NCBI RefSeq assembly: GCF_000244915.1
Contig: NZ_CM001442.1
Coordinates: 6,770,012 to 6,834,011, forward strand
Reading direction: 5' to 3'
DNA from: Bradyrhizobium sp. WSM471
Lineage (GTDB): Bacteria > Pseudomonadota > Alphaproteobacteria > Rhizobiales > Xanthobacteraceae
Length of the DNA stretch: 64,000 nt
In this document: piece by piece, positions 35,415-44,478 of the stretch
How the letters are laid out: every line of letters starts with the position of its first letter
Numbering within the stretch: position 1 is the stretch's first letter
Translations under genes and position numbers: made by a program
Notes under the pieces: model-generated
Seen by the model: the letters and a program-made list of their open reading frames with translations, nothing else
What the model was told of the DNA's origin: nothing
The model's database searches: none

Positions 35415-35466
35415 TTCATAAGGCCAAATGGCTCGATTGCTTCATTTTATAAGCCGAATGAGCTAA
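35415..35466. promoter_or_regulatory. Direct repeat in the putR-putA promoter region
   Basis: TTCATAAGGCCAAATGGCTC (35415-35434) and TTTATAAGCCGAATGAGCT (from 35446) are imperfect direct repeats 31 bases apart, near three helical turns, so both lie on the same DNA face. That fits cooperative binding by an Lrp-type regulator. The region is AT-richer than its surroundings. Confidence 0.5.
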
Positions 35467-35526
35467 ATTGTCTATCGAGCTAAGGTAGCGTGGGCATTAT
35501 CCTGGATTTGAGCCACGGGACACGCC

Positions 35527-38500
35527 ATGCCGAACATTCCGCCTCCCTTCTCCGCCGCCTACGCGCCCGATGATGCCGACATCGCCGCGCGCCTCTTGCC
35601 GTCTGCGCATCTCGGCGCGCCGCAGGAGGCGCGGATCGATCGCACCGCGACGCGGCTGATCGAAGCCATCCGCAAGCGGGACGACCGGCTTAGCGGCAGT
35701 CTTGGCGGTGTCGAGGACATGCTGCGGGAGTTCGCGCTCTCGACCAAGGAAGGCCTCGCCTTGATGGTGCTGGCCGAGGCGTTGCTGCGCGTGCCCGACG
35801 CGCGCACCGCCGACCAGTTCATCGAGGACAAGCTCGGCGAGGGCGACTTCATCCACCACGAGACCAAGTCCACCGCCTTCCTGGTCAACGCCTCGGCCTG
35901 GGCGCTGGGCCTCTCGGCGCGGGTGATCCAGCCCGGCGAGACGCCCGACGGCACTATCGGCCGTCTGGTGAAGCGGCTGGGCGCACCCGCCGTGCGCACC
36001 GCCACGCGCCAAGCGATGCGGCTGATGGGCAATCATTTCGTGCTGGGCGAGACCATCGCGCAGGCGCTGGAGCGGGCCCGACCGCGCTCCGGTGAGAGGG
36101 CGCGTTATTCGTTCGACATGCTTGGCGAAGGCGCGCGCACGGCCACTGACGCCAAGCGCTATTTCGACGCCTATGCCAGCGCGATTCTGACCATCGGCAA
36201 GGCGACCGGAAACCATCCCCTGCCCGACCGGCCCGGCATCTCCGTCAAGCTGTCGGCGCTGCATCCGCGCTTCGAGGCGATCAGCCGCGACCGCGTGATG
36301 GCTGAGCTGGTGCCGCAACTGCTGGACCTGGCGCAACGCGCCAAGGCCCATGACCTCAACTTCACCGTCGATGCCGAGGAAGCCGACCGGTTGGAATTGT
36401 CCCTCGACGTGATCGCGGCAACGCTCGCCGATCCCTCGCTTGCCGGTTGGGACGGATTTGGCCTCGCGATCCAGGCCTATCAGAAGCGCGCCGGCGCCGT
36501 GATCGACTATGTCGATGCGCTGGCCCGCGCGCACGATCGCAAGCTGATGGTGCGGCTGGTCAAGGGCGCCTATTGGGACACCGAGATCAAGCGCGCGCAG
36601 GAGCGCGGGCTGGACGGCTATCCCGTATTCACCCGCAAGGCGATGACCGATCTGAACTTCGTCGCCTGCGCTCAAAAGCTGTTGAGCCTGCGGCCGCGGA
36701 TCTTCCCGCAATTCGCCACCCACAATGCGCTGAGCGTCGCGACCGTGCTGGAGCTTGCCGGTGCGAACGGCGGCTTCGAATTCCAGCGCCTGCATGGCAT
36801 GGGCGAGGCGCTCTACGAACAGCTCGCCAAGGATCACCCCGAGATCGCCTACCGCACCTACGCCCCGGTCGGCAGCCATCGCGACCTGCTCGCTTATCTG
36901 GTGCGGCGACTGTTGGAGAACGGTGCCAACTCCTCCTTCGTGGCGCAGGCGTCCGATTACCGCGTGCCGGTTACGGCGCTGCTGCAACGTCCGGCGGATG
37001 CCGTCGTCGGGCCGCAGCAGGCGGCCCATCCTAAAATTCCACTGCCGTGCGATCTGTTCGCGCCGGAGCGGCGCAATTCGCGCGGCGTCGAATTCGGCGC
37101 GCGCGCCGCGCTCGACCGGTTACTGACGGAGGTCAAGGCCGAGAGGGCCGACCTCAAGCCGATCGCGGACGCAACGCCGGATCAGGCCAATGCGGCCGTG
37201 ACGGCTGCGCGCGCGGGCTTTGCCGCCTGGGACCGGACTCCGGCAGCCACGCGCGCGGCGGCGCTGGAGCAGGCCGCGCATCTTCTGGAGAGCCGCGCGC
37301 CCCGTTTCATCGCGCTGCTGCAACGCGAGGGCGGCAAGACGCTCGACGATGCGCTGTCGGAGCTGCGCGAGGCCGCCGACTTCTGCCGCTATTACGCCGC
37401 GCAGGGCCGCAAGCTGTTCGGCAATGATGTGGCGATGCGAGGTCCGACCGGCGAAAGCAATGTGCTGGCCATGCGCGGCCGTGGCGTCTTCGTGGCGATC
37501 TCGCCCTGGAATTTTCCGCTGGCGATCTTCCTCGGCCAGGTCACGGCAGCGCTGATGGCCGGCAACAGCGTGGTGGCCAAGCCCGCGGAGCAGACCCCGC
37601 GGATCGCGGTTGAGGCGGTGCGGCTGCTGCACGAGGCCGGCATCCCCGCGAGCGCGCTGCACCTCGTCACCGGCGACGGCCGCATCGGCGCCGCGCTGAC
37701 CGCGCATCCCGATATCGCCGGAATCGTCTTCACCGGCTCGACCGAAGTCGCGCGCAGTATCAACCGCGCGCTGGCAGCCAAGGACGGACCGATCGTGCCG
37801 CTGATCGCGGAGACCGGCGGCATCAACACCATGATCGCCGATGCGACCGCGTTGCCCGAGCAGGTCGCAGACGACGTCGTCACCTCGGCGTTTCGTTCCG
37901 CCGGCCAGCGCTGCTCGGCGCTGCGGCTGCTGTTCGTGCAGGAGGACGTCGCCGACCGCATGATCGAAATGATCGCGGGTGCGGCGCGCGAGTTGAAGAT
38001 CGGCGACCCCAGCGACGTCGCGACCCATATCGGTCCGGTGATCGATATCGAGGCCAAGCAGCGCCTCGATGCGCACATCGCACGAATGAAGAGAGAGGCA
38101 CGGCTGCACTTTGCCGGCACCGCGCCGGAGGGCTGCTTCGTCGCGCCGCATATTTTCGAGCTTGGGGATGCCGGCCAGCTGACCGAGGAGGTGTTCGGCC
38201 CGATTCTCCACGTCGTGCGCTATCGTGCGGAACATCTCGAACGCGTCCTGCATGCTATCGAGCGCACCGGCTACGGGCTGACACTCGGTGTCCATTCCCG
38301 CATCGACGATACGATCGAGGCGATCGTCGACCGCGTTCAGATCGGCAACATCTACGTCAACCGCAACATGATCGGCGCCGTGGTCGGCGTGCAGCCGTTC
38401 GGCGGCAACGGCCTGTCCGGAACCGGCCCGAAAGCCGGCGGCCCGCACTACCTCGCGCGCTTTGCGACCGAGCAGACCGTGACGATCAACACCGCAGCAG

Positions 38501-38538
38501 CCGGCGGCAACGCTGCCCTGCTCGCAGGAGATGAGTGA
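35527..38538 (+). CDS. putA: Bifunctional proline dehydrogenase / L-glutamate-semialdehyde dehydrogenase PutA
   Basis: A protein of 1003 residues, the shorter PutA type without the N-terminal ribbon-helix-helix of Escherichia coli PutA, in keeping with a separate regulator. Residues of about 190-480 form the FAD-containing proline dehydrogenase barrel (VKLSALHPRF, DAEEADRLELSLDV, VRLVKGAYWDTEIKRA). Residues 535-980 form the aldehyde dehydrogenase with SPWNFPLAIFLGQ, the glutamate in IAETGGIN, and nucleophile Cys796 (SAGQRCSA). It converts proline to glutamate in two steps with internal channelling and reduces quinone and NAD. Its promoter region holds sites for the divergent PutR-like gene. 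Confidence 0.97.
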   Translation: MPNIPPPFSAAYAPDDADIAARLLPSAHLGAPQEARIDRTATRLIEAIRKRDDRLSGSLGGVEDMLREFALSTKEGLALMVLAEALLRVPDARTADQFIEDKLGEGDFIHHETKSTAFLVNASAWALGLSARVIQPGETPDGTIGRLVKRLGAPAVRTATRQAMRLMGNHFVLGETIAQALERARPRSGERARYSFDMLGEGARTATDAKRYFDAYASAILTIGKATGNHPLPDRPGISVKLSALHPRFEAISRDRVMAELVPQLLDLAQRAKAHDLNFTVDAEEADRLELSLDVIAATLADPSLAGWDGFGLAIQAYQKRAGAVIDYVDALARAHDRKLMVRLVKGAYWDTEIKRAQERGLDGYPVFTRKAMTDLNFVACAQKLLSLRPRIFPQFATHNALSVATVLELAGANGGFEFQRLHGMGEALYEQLAKDHPEIAYRTYAPVGSHRDLLAYLVRRLLENGANSSFVAQASDYRVPVTALLQRPADAVVGPQQAAHPKIPLPCDLFAPERRNSRGVEFGARAALDRLLTEVKAERADLKPIADATPDQANAAVTAARAGFAAWDRTPAATRAAALEQAAHLLESRAPRFIALLQREGGKTLDDALSELREAADFCRYYAAQGRKLFGNDVAMRGPTGESNVLAMRGRGVFVAISPWNFPLAIFLGQVTAALMAGNSVVAKPAEQTPRIAVEAVRLLHEAGIPASALHLVTGDGRIGAALTAHPDIAGIVFTGSTEVARSINRALAAKDGPIVPLIAETGGINTMIADATALPEQVADDVVTSAFRSAGQRCSALRLLFVQEDVADRMIEMIAGAARELKIGDPSDVATHIGPVIDIEAKQRLDAHIARMKREARLHFAGTAPEGCFVAPHIFELGDAGQLTEEVFGPILHVVRYRAEHLERVLHAIERTGYGLTLGVHSRIDDTIEAIVDRVQIGNIYVNRNMIGAVVGVQPFGGNGLSGTGPKAGGPHYLARFATEQTVTINTAAAGGNAALLAGDE

Positions 38539-38579
38539 GGCGCGGCGAGGAGCACGCTACGACGCATGATCTCAGTTCC

Positions 38580-38706
38580 GTCATCCTGAGGTGCCGGAGC
38601 GTAGCGGAGGCCTCGAAGGGTGAACGGCCGAGATGCAGCCGGGCCGTTCATCCTTCGAGGCTCCGCATGGGCCGCGATGCGCCCATGCCTCGCACCTCAG
38701 GATGAC
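38580..38706. repeat. Palindromic repeat, family C copy 3
   Basis: GTCATCCTGAGGTGC...GGCCTCGAAGGGTGAACGGCC and GGCCGTTCATCCTTCGAGGC...GCACCTCAGGATGAC. It takes up part of the 304-base gap between putA and the CoA-transferase gene; the rest holds the latter's probable promoter and a GAGGGAG ribosome binding site. Confidence 0.85.
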
Positions 38707-38842
38707 GGGAGTGGTACCGCAGCGAAGCTCTGCGCCCGCCGCCGTTGCATCCCGCCGAAACATCGGTCTAATGCTGCCCGTGACGTAGCCCTCGCCAATT
38801 CCAGCGCGCGGGAAACAACACGAGCGAGGGAGCAATTCCGCG

Positions 38843-40048
38843 ATGGAAAAGGGCATTTTTGCAGGGCTCAAGGTGCTGGATTGCGCGAGCTTCATCGCAG
38901 CACCAGCGGCCGCGACCGTGCTGTCGGATTTCGGCGCCGATGTCGTCAAGATCGAGCCGCCCGGTGCCGGCGATCCCTACCGCAACCTGCCCAACATCCC
39001 GGGCTATCCGAGCAGTGAGCACAATTTTGCCTGGCTGCTGGAAGCCCGCAACAAGAAGAGCATCGCGCTCGACCTCGCAAAGCCCGAGGCGCAGGCCGTG
39101 CTCTACAAGCTCGTGGCAGAGGCCGACGTCTTCATCACCAACATGCCGCCGCCGGTGCGCGCCAAGCTCGGCATCACCTACGACCACCTCGCCCATCTCA
39201 ACGACCGGCTGATCTACGCCTCCTTCACCGGCTACGGCGAAAAGGGCGAAGAGGCCAACAAGCCCGGCTTCGACAGCAACGCCTATTGGGCGCGCTCCGG
39301 CCTGATGGACCTCGTCCGCGCCGACACCAACACGACGCCGGCCCGCTCGGTCGCCGGCATGGGCGACCATCCCTGCGCCATGGCGTTCTACGGCGCCATC
39401 GTCACCGCGCTGTACCAGCGCGAGAAGACCGGCAAGGGTTCGCATGTCGCCTCCAATTTGATGGCGAACGGCGTGTGGGCTGCGAGCGTGCTGGCGCAGG
39501 CAAAGCTCTGCGGCGCCAAGTTCGCCGAGCGGCGGCCGCGCGAACGCGCGTTGAACGCGGTCGCCAACCACTACCAGTGCAAGGACGGCCGCTGGCTGAT
39601 CCTGTCGCTGCTGAGCGAGGAGAAACAGTTTCCGACGCTGGCCAGGTGTCTCGGCCGCGAAGACCTCATCACCGATCCGCGCTTCGCCACCAAACCCGAT
39701 CGCCACGCCCGCTCGGTCGAGCTGATCAAGATCTTCGACGAGACCTTTGCAACCAAGGATCTCGCCGAATGGCGCAAGATCCTCGACGGCAACGGGTTGG
39801 TGTTCGGCATCGTCGGCATCCTCGACGACATCCCGAACGACAAGCAGATGCTCGATAACGAAGTGCTGGTGCCGTTCGAGAACGACACCATGCTCACCAT
39901 CTCCAGCCCGATCTGGATCGACGGCGCCAAGAAAGTGCAGCCGCGCAAGCCCCCCGGCGTCGGCGAGCACAGTGACGAGATCTTGCGTGGCGCGGGATAC
40001 GACGAGGCCGCGATCAAGCAGCTGCGGTCGCAGGGGGCGGTGGGGTAA
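38843..40048 (+). CDS. CaiB/BaiF family (class III) CoA-transferase
   Basis: A protein of 401 residues. N-terminal LKVLDCASFIAAPAAATVLSD, FGADVVKIEPPGAGDPYRNL and ARNKKSIALDL are typical of the class III family; FDSNAYWARSGLMD probably holds the catalytic aspartate. These enzymes transfer CoA between carboxylates such as oxalate, carnitine, bile acids or benzylsuccinate. No dehydrogenase or hydratase is adjacent, so the substrate cannot be guessed. It stands between repeats and appears monocistronic. Confidence 0.88.
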   Translation: MEKGIFAGLKVLDCASFIAAPAAATVLSDFGADVVKIEPPGAGDPYRNLPNIPGYPSSEHNFAWLLEARNKKSIALDLAKPEAQAVLYKLVAEADVFITNMPPPVRAKLGITYDHLAHLNDRLIYASFTGYGEKGEEANKPGFDSNAYWARSGLMDLVRADTNTTPARSVAGMGDHPCAMAFYGAIVTALYQREKTGKGSHVASNLMANGVWAASVLAQAKLCGAKFAERRPRERALNAVANHYQCKDGRWLILSLLSEEKQFPTLARCLGREDLITDPRFATKPDRHARSVELIKIFDETFATKDLAEWRKILDGNGLVFGIVGILDDIPNDKQMLDNEVLVPFENDTMLTISSPIWIDGAKKVQPRKPPGVGEHSDEILRGAGYDEAAIKQLRSQGAVG

Positions 40049-40074
40049 GAGAGGCGGCTCGCTGCATCTACTAT

Positions 40075-40234
40075 GTCGTCCCGGCCTAGTGCGCAATTGC
40101 GCACGGGGGCCGGGACCCATATCCCAGAGTGAGAGTTGTCGCGCAAAGCCGCCAACTCCGAGTCCTCGCCAAACCACATTCGGTGGTTATGGGTCCCGGC
40201 CCCCGTGCGCAATTGCGCACTAGGCCGGGACGAC
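40075..40234. repeat. Palindromic repeat, family E copy 2
   Basis: GTCGTCCCGGCCTAGTGCGC and AATTGCGCACGGGGGCCGGG on the left mirror TATGGGTCCCGGCCCCCGTG and CGCACTAGGCCGGGACGAC on the right, with inner GTGCGCAATTGCGCAC palindromes at both ends. It lies between the CoA-transferase and GST genes. Confidence 0.9.
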
Positions 40235-40280
40235 GGTGAGGGATAACTTGCTTCAACTACATTCGCCATCGCGAGGTCCC

Positions 40281-40928
40281 ATGCCCAGCTACCGCCTGCA
40301 CTACTTCCCCGAATCCGGCAACAGCTACAAGCTGGCGCTGATGCTGACGCTTTGCGGCGAGAGGTTCGAGCCGGTCTGGACCGATTTCGGCGGCGGCGTC
40401 ACGCGGACGGCGGAATGGCGCAAGAGCGTGAACGAGATGGGCGAGATTCCCGTGCTCGAAATCGACGGTGTGAAGATGACGCAGACCGCGCCTCTCCTGC
40501 TCAAGCTTGCCGAGCAGTACGGGCGTTTCGGTGCCGAGACCGAGGAGGAAAAGTTCGAGCTGCTGCGCTGGCTGTTCTGGGACAACCACAAGCTCACCGG
40601 CTACATGGCGACCTACCGTTTCATGCGCGCCTTCACGCAAAGCAACGATCCGCAGGTGCTGAAACATTTTCGCCGGCGGCTCGAGGATTTTCTCGGCATT
40701 CTCGACGGCCATCTCCAGCACAATCAATTCGCGATCGGCACCAGGCCGACCGTCGCCGACATCTCGATGATGGCCTATCTGCACTATCCGAGCGACGAGC
40801 ACGGCTTCGATTTCGCGGAAAGCTATCCCGCCATTCACGCGTGGCTTGGCCGCATGGCTGCACTGCCCGGGTGGAAGCCGGCCTACGAGCTGCTGCCCGG
40901 CAAACGGATGACGAATTACGCGAAGTGA
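40281..40928 (+). CDS. Glutathione S-transferase family protein
   Basis: A protein of 215 residues from the ATG at 40281 (GAGG upstream). The N-terminal thioredoxin-like domain begins YRLHYFPESGNSYKLALML and ends with the glutathione-binding cis-Pro and acidic-Ser-like segment GEIPVLEIDGVKMTQTAPLL; the C-terminal helical domain contains the N-capping motif TVADISMMAYLHYP. It would conjugate or reduce electrophiles with glutathione in the cytoplasm; the specific substrate is unknown. Nothing in the neighbourhood ties it to a pathway. Confidence 0.88.
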   Translation: MPSYRLHYFPESGNSYKLALMLTLCGERFEPVWTDFGGGVTRTAEWRKSVNEMGEIPVLEIDGVKMTQTAPLLLKLAEQYGRFGAETEEEKFELLRWLFWDNHKLTGYMATYRFMRAFTQSNDPQVLKHFRRRLEDFLGILDGHLQHNQFAIGTRPTVADISMMAYLHYPSDEHGFDFAESYPAIHAWLGRMAALPGWKPAYELLPGKRMTNYAK

Positions 40929-40937
40929 GGGCGCCGA

Positions 40938-41102
40938 CTACTTCAGCGCCAGCCAGCCGAGCGTGAACAGGATTCCGCCGATGATGACGACGACCGCGAC
41001 CGCCGAGGTGCTGACGCGGAAGCTGCCGCTGACCTGCTTGGCCTCTTCATTCTGCGCGATCTCGCGATTGCGCTCCTTGTTGGCTTCGCTGGAGTTCGTC
41101 AT
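40938..41102 (-). CDS. Small single-pass membrane protein
   Basis: A protein of 54 residues from the ATG at 41102. A hydrophilic, Glu/Asn-rich N-terminus (NSSEANKERNREIAQNEEAK) leads to one membrane helix (VSTSAVAVVVIIGGILFTLGW) at the C-terminus, so it is likely tail-anchored with the N-terminus in the cytoplasm. No family is recognised. A longer open frame upstream adds an Arg-rich stretch but lacks a good ribosome binding site. It is convergent with the GST gene. Confidence 0.55.
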   Translation of the reverse strand: MTNSSEANKERNREIAQNEEAKQVSGSFRVSTSAVAVVVIIGGILFTLGWLALK

Positions 41103-41204
41103 GGGGTCATCCAAACCGATTGTGGGCTTTATCTTGCGCGTGATCTTCTCGGAAAACCGCTGCACACTTTGCGCTGGCGCGGCCCTCCGGGTCCGGATCA
41201 CGCG

Positions 41205-42752
41205 CTAACGCGTCTTGATGAAGCACATGCCGATGCGGCGCGAGGCCGCGGCAGCCTGACAGGTCAGCCCTTTAGCACAGCTCCATGACGTAAAACTCCT
41301 GTCGGCCGATCCCGATCCCGCATTTTCCAGGGAACAATGCGCACCCCAGCCATCCTGATATTCGGTCCCGGCCAGCTCAGTGCTGCCGCGGGTCTGCGGC
41401 CGGCTGGCAAATCCGCGTGAGAAATCAGGACGTTTGCCCGCGGCCATCGCGGTCAGGATGTCACGGCGGCGGACCTGGTCGCCAAGAAAATGCGGCGAGG
41501 CCGGCACGATGGTCGAGTTGGACGGCTTGTCCGCAAGCCAATCGACGCCCGGGAAATGAAAGCCGCCGATGCCGCGGGTCTGGTGGCAGCCGGCGCAGGT
41601 GACGTCATTGAGGCGGCGCTGGAAGCCCGCAACCGAGCGGACGTTCAGCATGTCCCCGCGCGCAGCAGCTTGCTTCAGCGCACCAACCACGTCGTCGTCG
41701 GAGAAGACCGGCTCGCCTTGTCCCTCTCCATTGCCCTCCCCTTGCATCATCCCGAACTCCGGCTGCAACGGAGAAGCATCGAGGCCGGCTGGCGTCGGCA
41801 CGATTGCAGCCTTGGCCAGGAATTTCTCGGGGATCAGCACCGTGCCGCGATCGAAATCCCGAAGATGATCGGGCGCGAGCAGCCAATCCCTGAAGTCGCG
41901 CCGGAGATCATTGTCGGCGAGGATGCGGTCACGGTCGATCTGGTTCTCCAGCGTCGATTCCTCGAACGTCTTTGAGGAAGCGTCGTATCTGAACACCTTG
42001 AGCAGATAATCGGAGCGGAAATCGTGCAGCGCCGATTTGGCCGCAACCGAGATCTGAATGTTGGTCTCGATGCGATCGAGCATCGCATCATAAGGATGGA
42101 AGCTGCTGCCGATCAGCCCCTGCCAGTCGCCATGACCGAGCCAGCGTCGCGCGACCTCGGCGCAGGTGATCGGTTTGCCGCTCGCATCCGTCTGCCGCGC
42201 ATCGCGCGCTTTCATCACCAGGTTGAGCGTCATAGGCAGCCGCGTTGCGGTTGTGCCGCCGTCCGGCTTGGTCTCGAAACGCGCGAGACGATAGATCAGC
42301 CTGATCTCGCCGCAAGAGTCTTCCGAGACATAGGCCCGGTCCATGCGGTTGACTAAGCCGGCCAGCACGAAACGGGTGTCGCGGGATTTCAGATTGGACT
42401 GATCGAACAATTGTACGTCGAAGCCATCGCCGACGCCGATGGTCTCGGTCGGATATGCCGCCTTCTGCCGCGCGACGTAGCGGTCGATCTCGCCTTCGAT
42501 TGCGGGGCGAATTTCCTTGAGCTGCGACAACCACGAAAACATCAGATCCGTCGTCAGCGGAAAGTTCGCGTTCCGCTCCGGCCACAACAGGCGCGAGATC
42601 GTGAACGCATCGTGCTGGTCGAGCTCGCGCAGGAGATCGGGATCGGTGATCGCCGTGCCGCGCGCCAGTTGCGCATTCTCCGCGGCCAACGACGAGACGA
42701 CGCCGCCGGAAAACACGGCGGCGGCAACGAGAATTCGTAAGGCGCGGCTCAT
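41205..42752 (-). CDS. Secreted protein with one c-type heme motif, function unknown
   Basis: A protein of 515 residues with a signal peptide (first 24 residues, ending SLAAE). The motif CAGCH (residues 386-390) marks covalent heme attachment, but no typical cytochrome c fold is recognisable around it. The first 300 residues are unlike any family I know. The C-terminal tail has four cysteines after residue 470 (HCSLENAG, SWSCAKGLTC, GMCFIK), a probable disulfide knot. A Gly/Glu linker GEGNGEGQGEP lies before the heme. A role in periplasmic electron transfer or peroxide chemistry is possible, not shown. Confidence 0.6.
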   Translation of the reverse strand: MSRALRILVAAAVFSGGVVSSLAAENAQLARGTAITDPDLLRELDQHDAFTISRLLWPERNANFPLTTDLMFSWLSQLKEIRPAIEGEIDRYVARQKAAYPTETIGVGDGFDVQLFDQSNLKSRDTRFVLAGLVNRMDRAYVSEDSCGEIRLIYRLARFETKPDGGTTATRLPMTLNLVMKARDARQTDASGKPITCAEVARRWLGHGDWQGLIGSSFHPYDAMLDRIETNIQISVAAKSALHDFRSDYLLKVFRYDASSKTFEESTLENQIDRDRILADNDLRRDFRDWLLAPDHLRDFDRGTVLIPEKFLAKAAIVPTPAGLDASPLQPEFGMMQGEGNGEGQGEPVFSDDDVVGALKQAAARGDMLNVRSVAGFQRRLNDVTCAGCHQTRGIGGFHFPGVDWLADKPSNSTIVPASPHFLGDQVRRRDILTAMAAGKRPDFSRGFASRPQTRGSTELAGTEYQDGWGAHCSLENAGSGSADRSFTSWSCAKGLTCQAAAASRRIGMCFIKTR

Positions 42753-42789
42753 GCCTCAGGTAACACCGCGCCGGGACGGCTATTCAAGC

Positions 42790-42825
42790 AAAAAGGCGCT
42801 TCACATGGTGGTGAAGCGCCTTTTC
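42790..42825 (-). terminator. Rho-independent terminator
   Basis: Perfect 14-base arms AAAAGGCGCTTCAC and GTGAAGCGCCTTTT around a 6-base loop. Read on the minus strand it ends in a run of five T and lies 21 bases beyond the stop of the gene at 42846-43835, so it terminates that transcript. It may also work in the other direction. Confidence 0.85.
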
Positions 42826-42845
42826 GAAAATCGGATAGCAGCCGC

Positions 42846-43835
42846 TCAGCGCGCGACGATCAGCCCCTTGCTGGTGACGACCACCCAGCGGCCGTCCTGA
42901 CGGCGGATCGCATCGACGCGGCCAACGCCGGGGATGGGGTCGCCGGCATAGACCTCGTAGAGGCCATTGCGGCCCTCGACCAGTGCGCCGCCGTTGGAGA
43001 CGTCGCGCAGCACCCAGCCTTCAACCGTCGGCAGCCGGCCGACCTCGGTCTTGGGTGCGGCGGGAGCCGGCGCAGCTGCCGCGGTCGCAACCTGGGCCGG
43101 CGCGATCGAGCCGGTGGTCTCCCTGGCGGACACGGCGGCTGCCGCCTGGGGCGCCGCGGGCGGGGTGGCACGGAGCTTGTCGACGGTCTCGGACAGCTTC
43201 GCGATTTTGGCCATCGGCTCGGCCTGAGCCTTCTCGAGCTTGTCGAGGCGGTCGTTGGTCCGGTTGAACTGGCCGAGGCCGGTCTTGGAGGTATGTTCTA
43301 CGTTGGCCTTGAGCGCGACGACATCGGCATCGATCCGGGCGACCGAGGATTCCAGCGCGCTGGTGTCGGCAACCTGTGCCGGCGCGGGGCTTGCGAAGTG
43401 CATCATCCCTGCGGTCGCGAGCGCGCCGCTGATGGCGCCGACACTGGCCGCTATCGCCACCACCGCGGCCATCGCCGACAGGCGGCGCTTGCCGCCGGTC
43501 TCGCGCGGCTCGTCCGCCTTCACATGCGGCGCAAACTCCTCACGGTCCCAGGACCGCTCCGCGGGTGCCATGACGATGAGCTTGCCGGGCTTCGGCTCGG
43601 GCTTGGTCTCGGCTTTGGGCTCAACCTTGGCCTCGAACTTGGGCACCTCGATCCTCGACGCCTCGATTTTTGGCGGCTCGATCTTGACCGGGTCGGGTTT
43701 GGGCGGCGTCTCGTGGTCGGGGGCAATCGAGGGGGCCTCGATCCCGGCAGCAGCCTCGATGGCCTGCGGCACGGTCGCTGCGGCTTCGACGACGCCAGTA
43801 TCCTGGGCGGCCTGCTCGGGCATTGGTTCGCTCAC
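42846..43835 (-). CDS. Membrane-anchored protein with Pro/Glu/Ala-rich stalk and coiled coil
   Basis: A protein of 329 residues. Residues 1-110 are low-complexity, rich in Pro, Glu, Lys and Ala, including repeated KIEPPKIEA/KVEPKAE units. One membrane helix lies near residues 118-143 (AAVVAIAASVGAISGALATAG). Residues 155-225 are heptad-like (LESSVARIDADVVALKANVE, DRLDKLEKAQ) and probably coiled. The last 70 residues form a small domain, GWVLRDVSNGGALVEGR...VTSKGLIVAR, also found at the C-terminus of other alphaproteobacterial membrane proteins. Function is unknown; a structural envelope role fits. A clear terminator follows. Confidence 0.65.
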   Translation of the reverse strand: MSEPMPEQAAQDTGVVEAAATVPQAIEAAAGIEAPSIAPDHETPPKPDPVKIEPPKIEASRIEVPKFEAKVEPKAETKPEPKPGKLIVMAPAERSWDREEFAPHVKADEPRETGGKRRLSAMAAVVAIAASVGAISGALATAGMMHFASPAPAQVADTSALESSVARIDADVVALKANVEHTSKTGLGQFNRTNDRLDKLEKAQAEPMAKIAKLSETVDKLRATPPAAPQAAAAVSARETTGSIAPAQVATAAAAPAPAAPKTEVGRLPTVEGWVLRDVSNGGALVEGRNGLYEVYAGDPIPGVGRVDAIRRQDGRWVVVTSKGLIVAR

Positions 43836-44106
43836 GGCTCAAATACTCCAGTCTCGGTTGACCTTTTGGTAACTTTCATTGCTTGCGAATTCCTTACCTG
43901 CGGACCCGCTTACCGAAATTTTAGGAACTCATCCGGGGCCGAATTGGGCCGGGATCGTGGAACCGGTGTGGCGCTGTGCAACAAATTGTCAGCCGATGCT
44001 GCCCTGCGGCAGGCCACGCTCTCCCCGAACAGGCTGTTGCCCGCCCCTGTTACCCCGCTAACATGATGTCAGCCAGAACGGCTGCAGAAGGCCCTTGGGG
44101 GGTGTC

Positions 44107-44478
44107 ATGACGATCGAGAAGTGCATCAACGAGTTTGGCGTCGACGACATCATCTTCGAGGAGGGCTCGACCGGCCGCGAGCTGTACGTTGTCCTCGACG
44201 GCGAGGTCGAGATCGCCAAGATCAGCGGCGCCAGCAAGACCAGCATCATCAAACTCGGCAAGGGCGAATTCTTCGGCGAGATGGCCGTGATCGACGGCTC
44301 GGCACGTTCGGCGACCGCGATCGCGGCGGCGCCGAACACCAAGGTGATGAGGGTCAACCACGCCCGCTTCGTCTATCTCGTCAGCCAGCAGCCGGCGTTT
44401 GCGCTGATGGTGATGGATGCGCTGTCGAAGCGCCTGCGCGCCGCCAACGCGGTCAGCTACAGGGCGGCCCAATCATGA
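44107..44478 (+). CDS. Cyclic nucleotide-binding domain protein (stand-alone)
   Basis: A protein of 123 residues consisting of a single cNMP-binding domain. The phosphate-binding cassette reads GEFFGEMAVIDGSARSATAIA, with the Glu and Arg that contact the ligand's ribose and phosphate in CRP. There is no DNA-binding domain, so it acts on a partner, not directly on DNA. The start at 44107 follows GGGGGG. The stop overlaps the next start by four bases, coupling it to an MBL-fold hydrolase, its likely partner. With a CyaC-like cyclase about 12 kb away, cAMP is a candidate ligand (inference). Confidence 0.8.
   Translation: MTIEKCINEFGVDDIIFEEGSTGRELYVVLDGEVEIAKISGASKTSIIKLGKGEFFGEMAVIDGSARSATAIAAAPNTKVMRVNHARFVYLVSQQPAFALMVMDALSKRLRAANAVSYRAAQS

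Noticed and set aside
41205..42752. Di-heme cytochrome c peroxidase
   Set aside because: Only one CxxCH motif is present and the surrounding sequence does not resemble that family.
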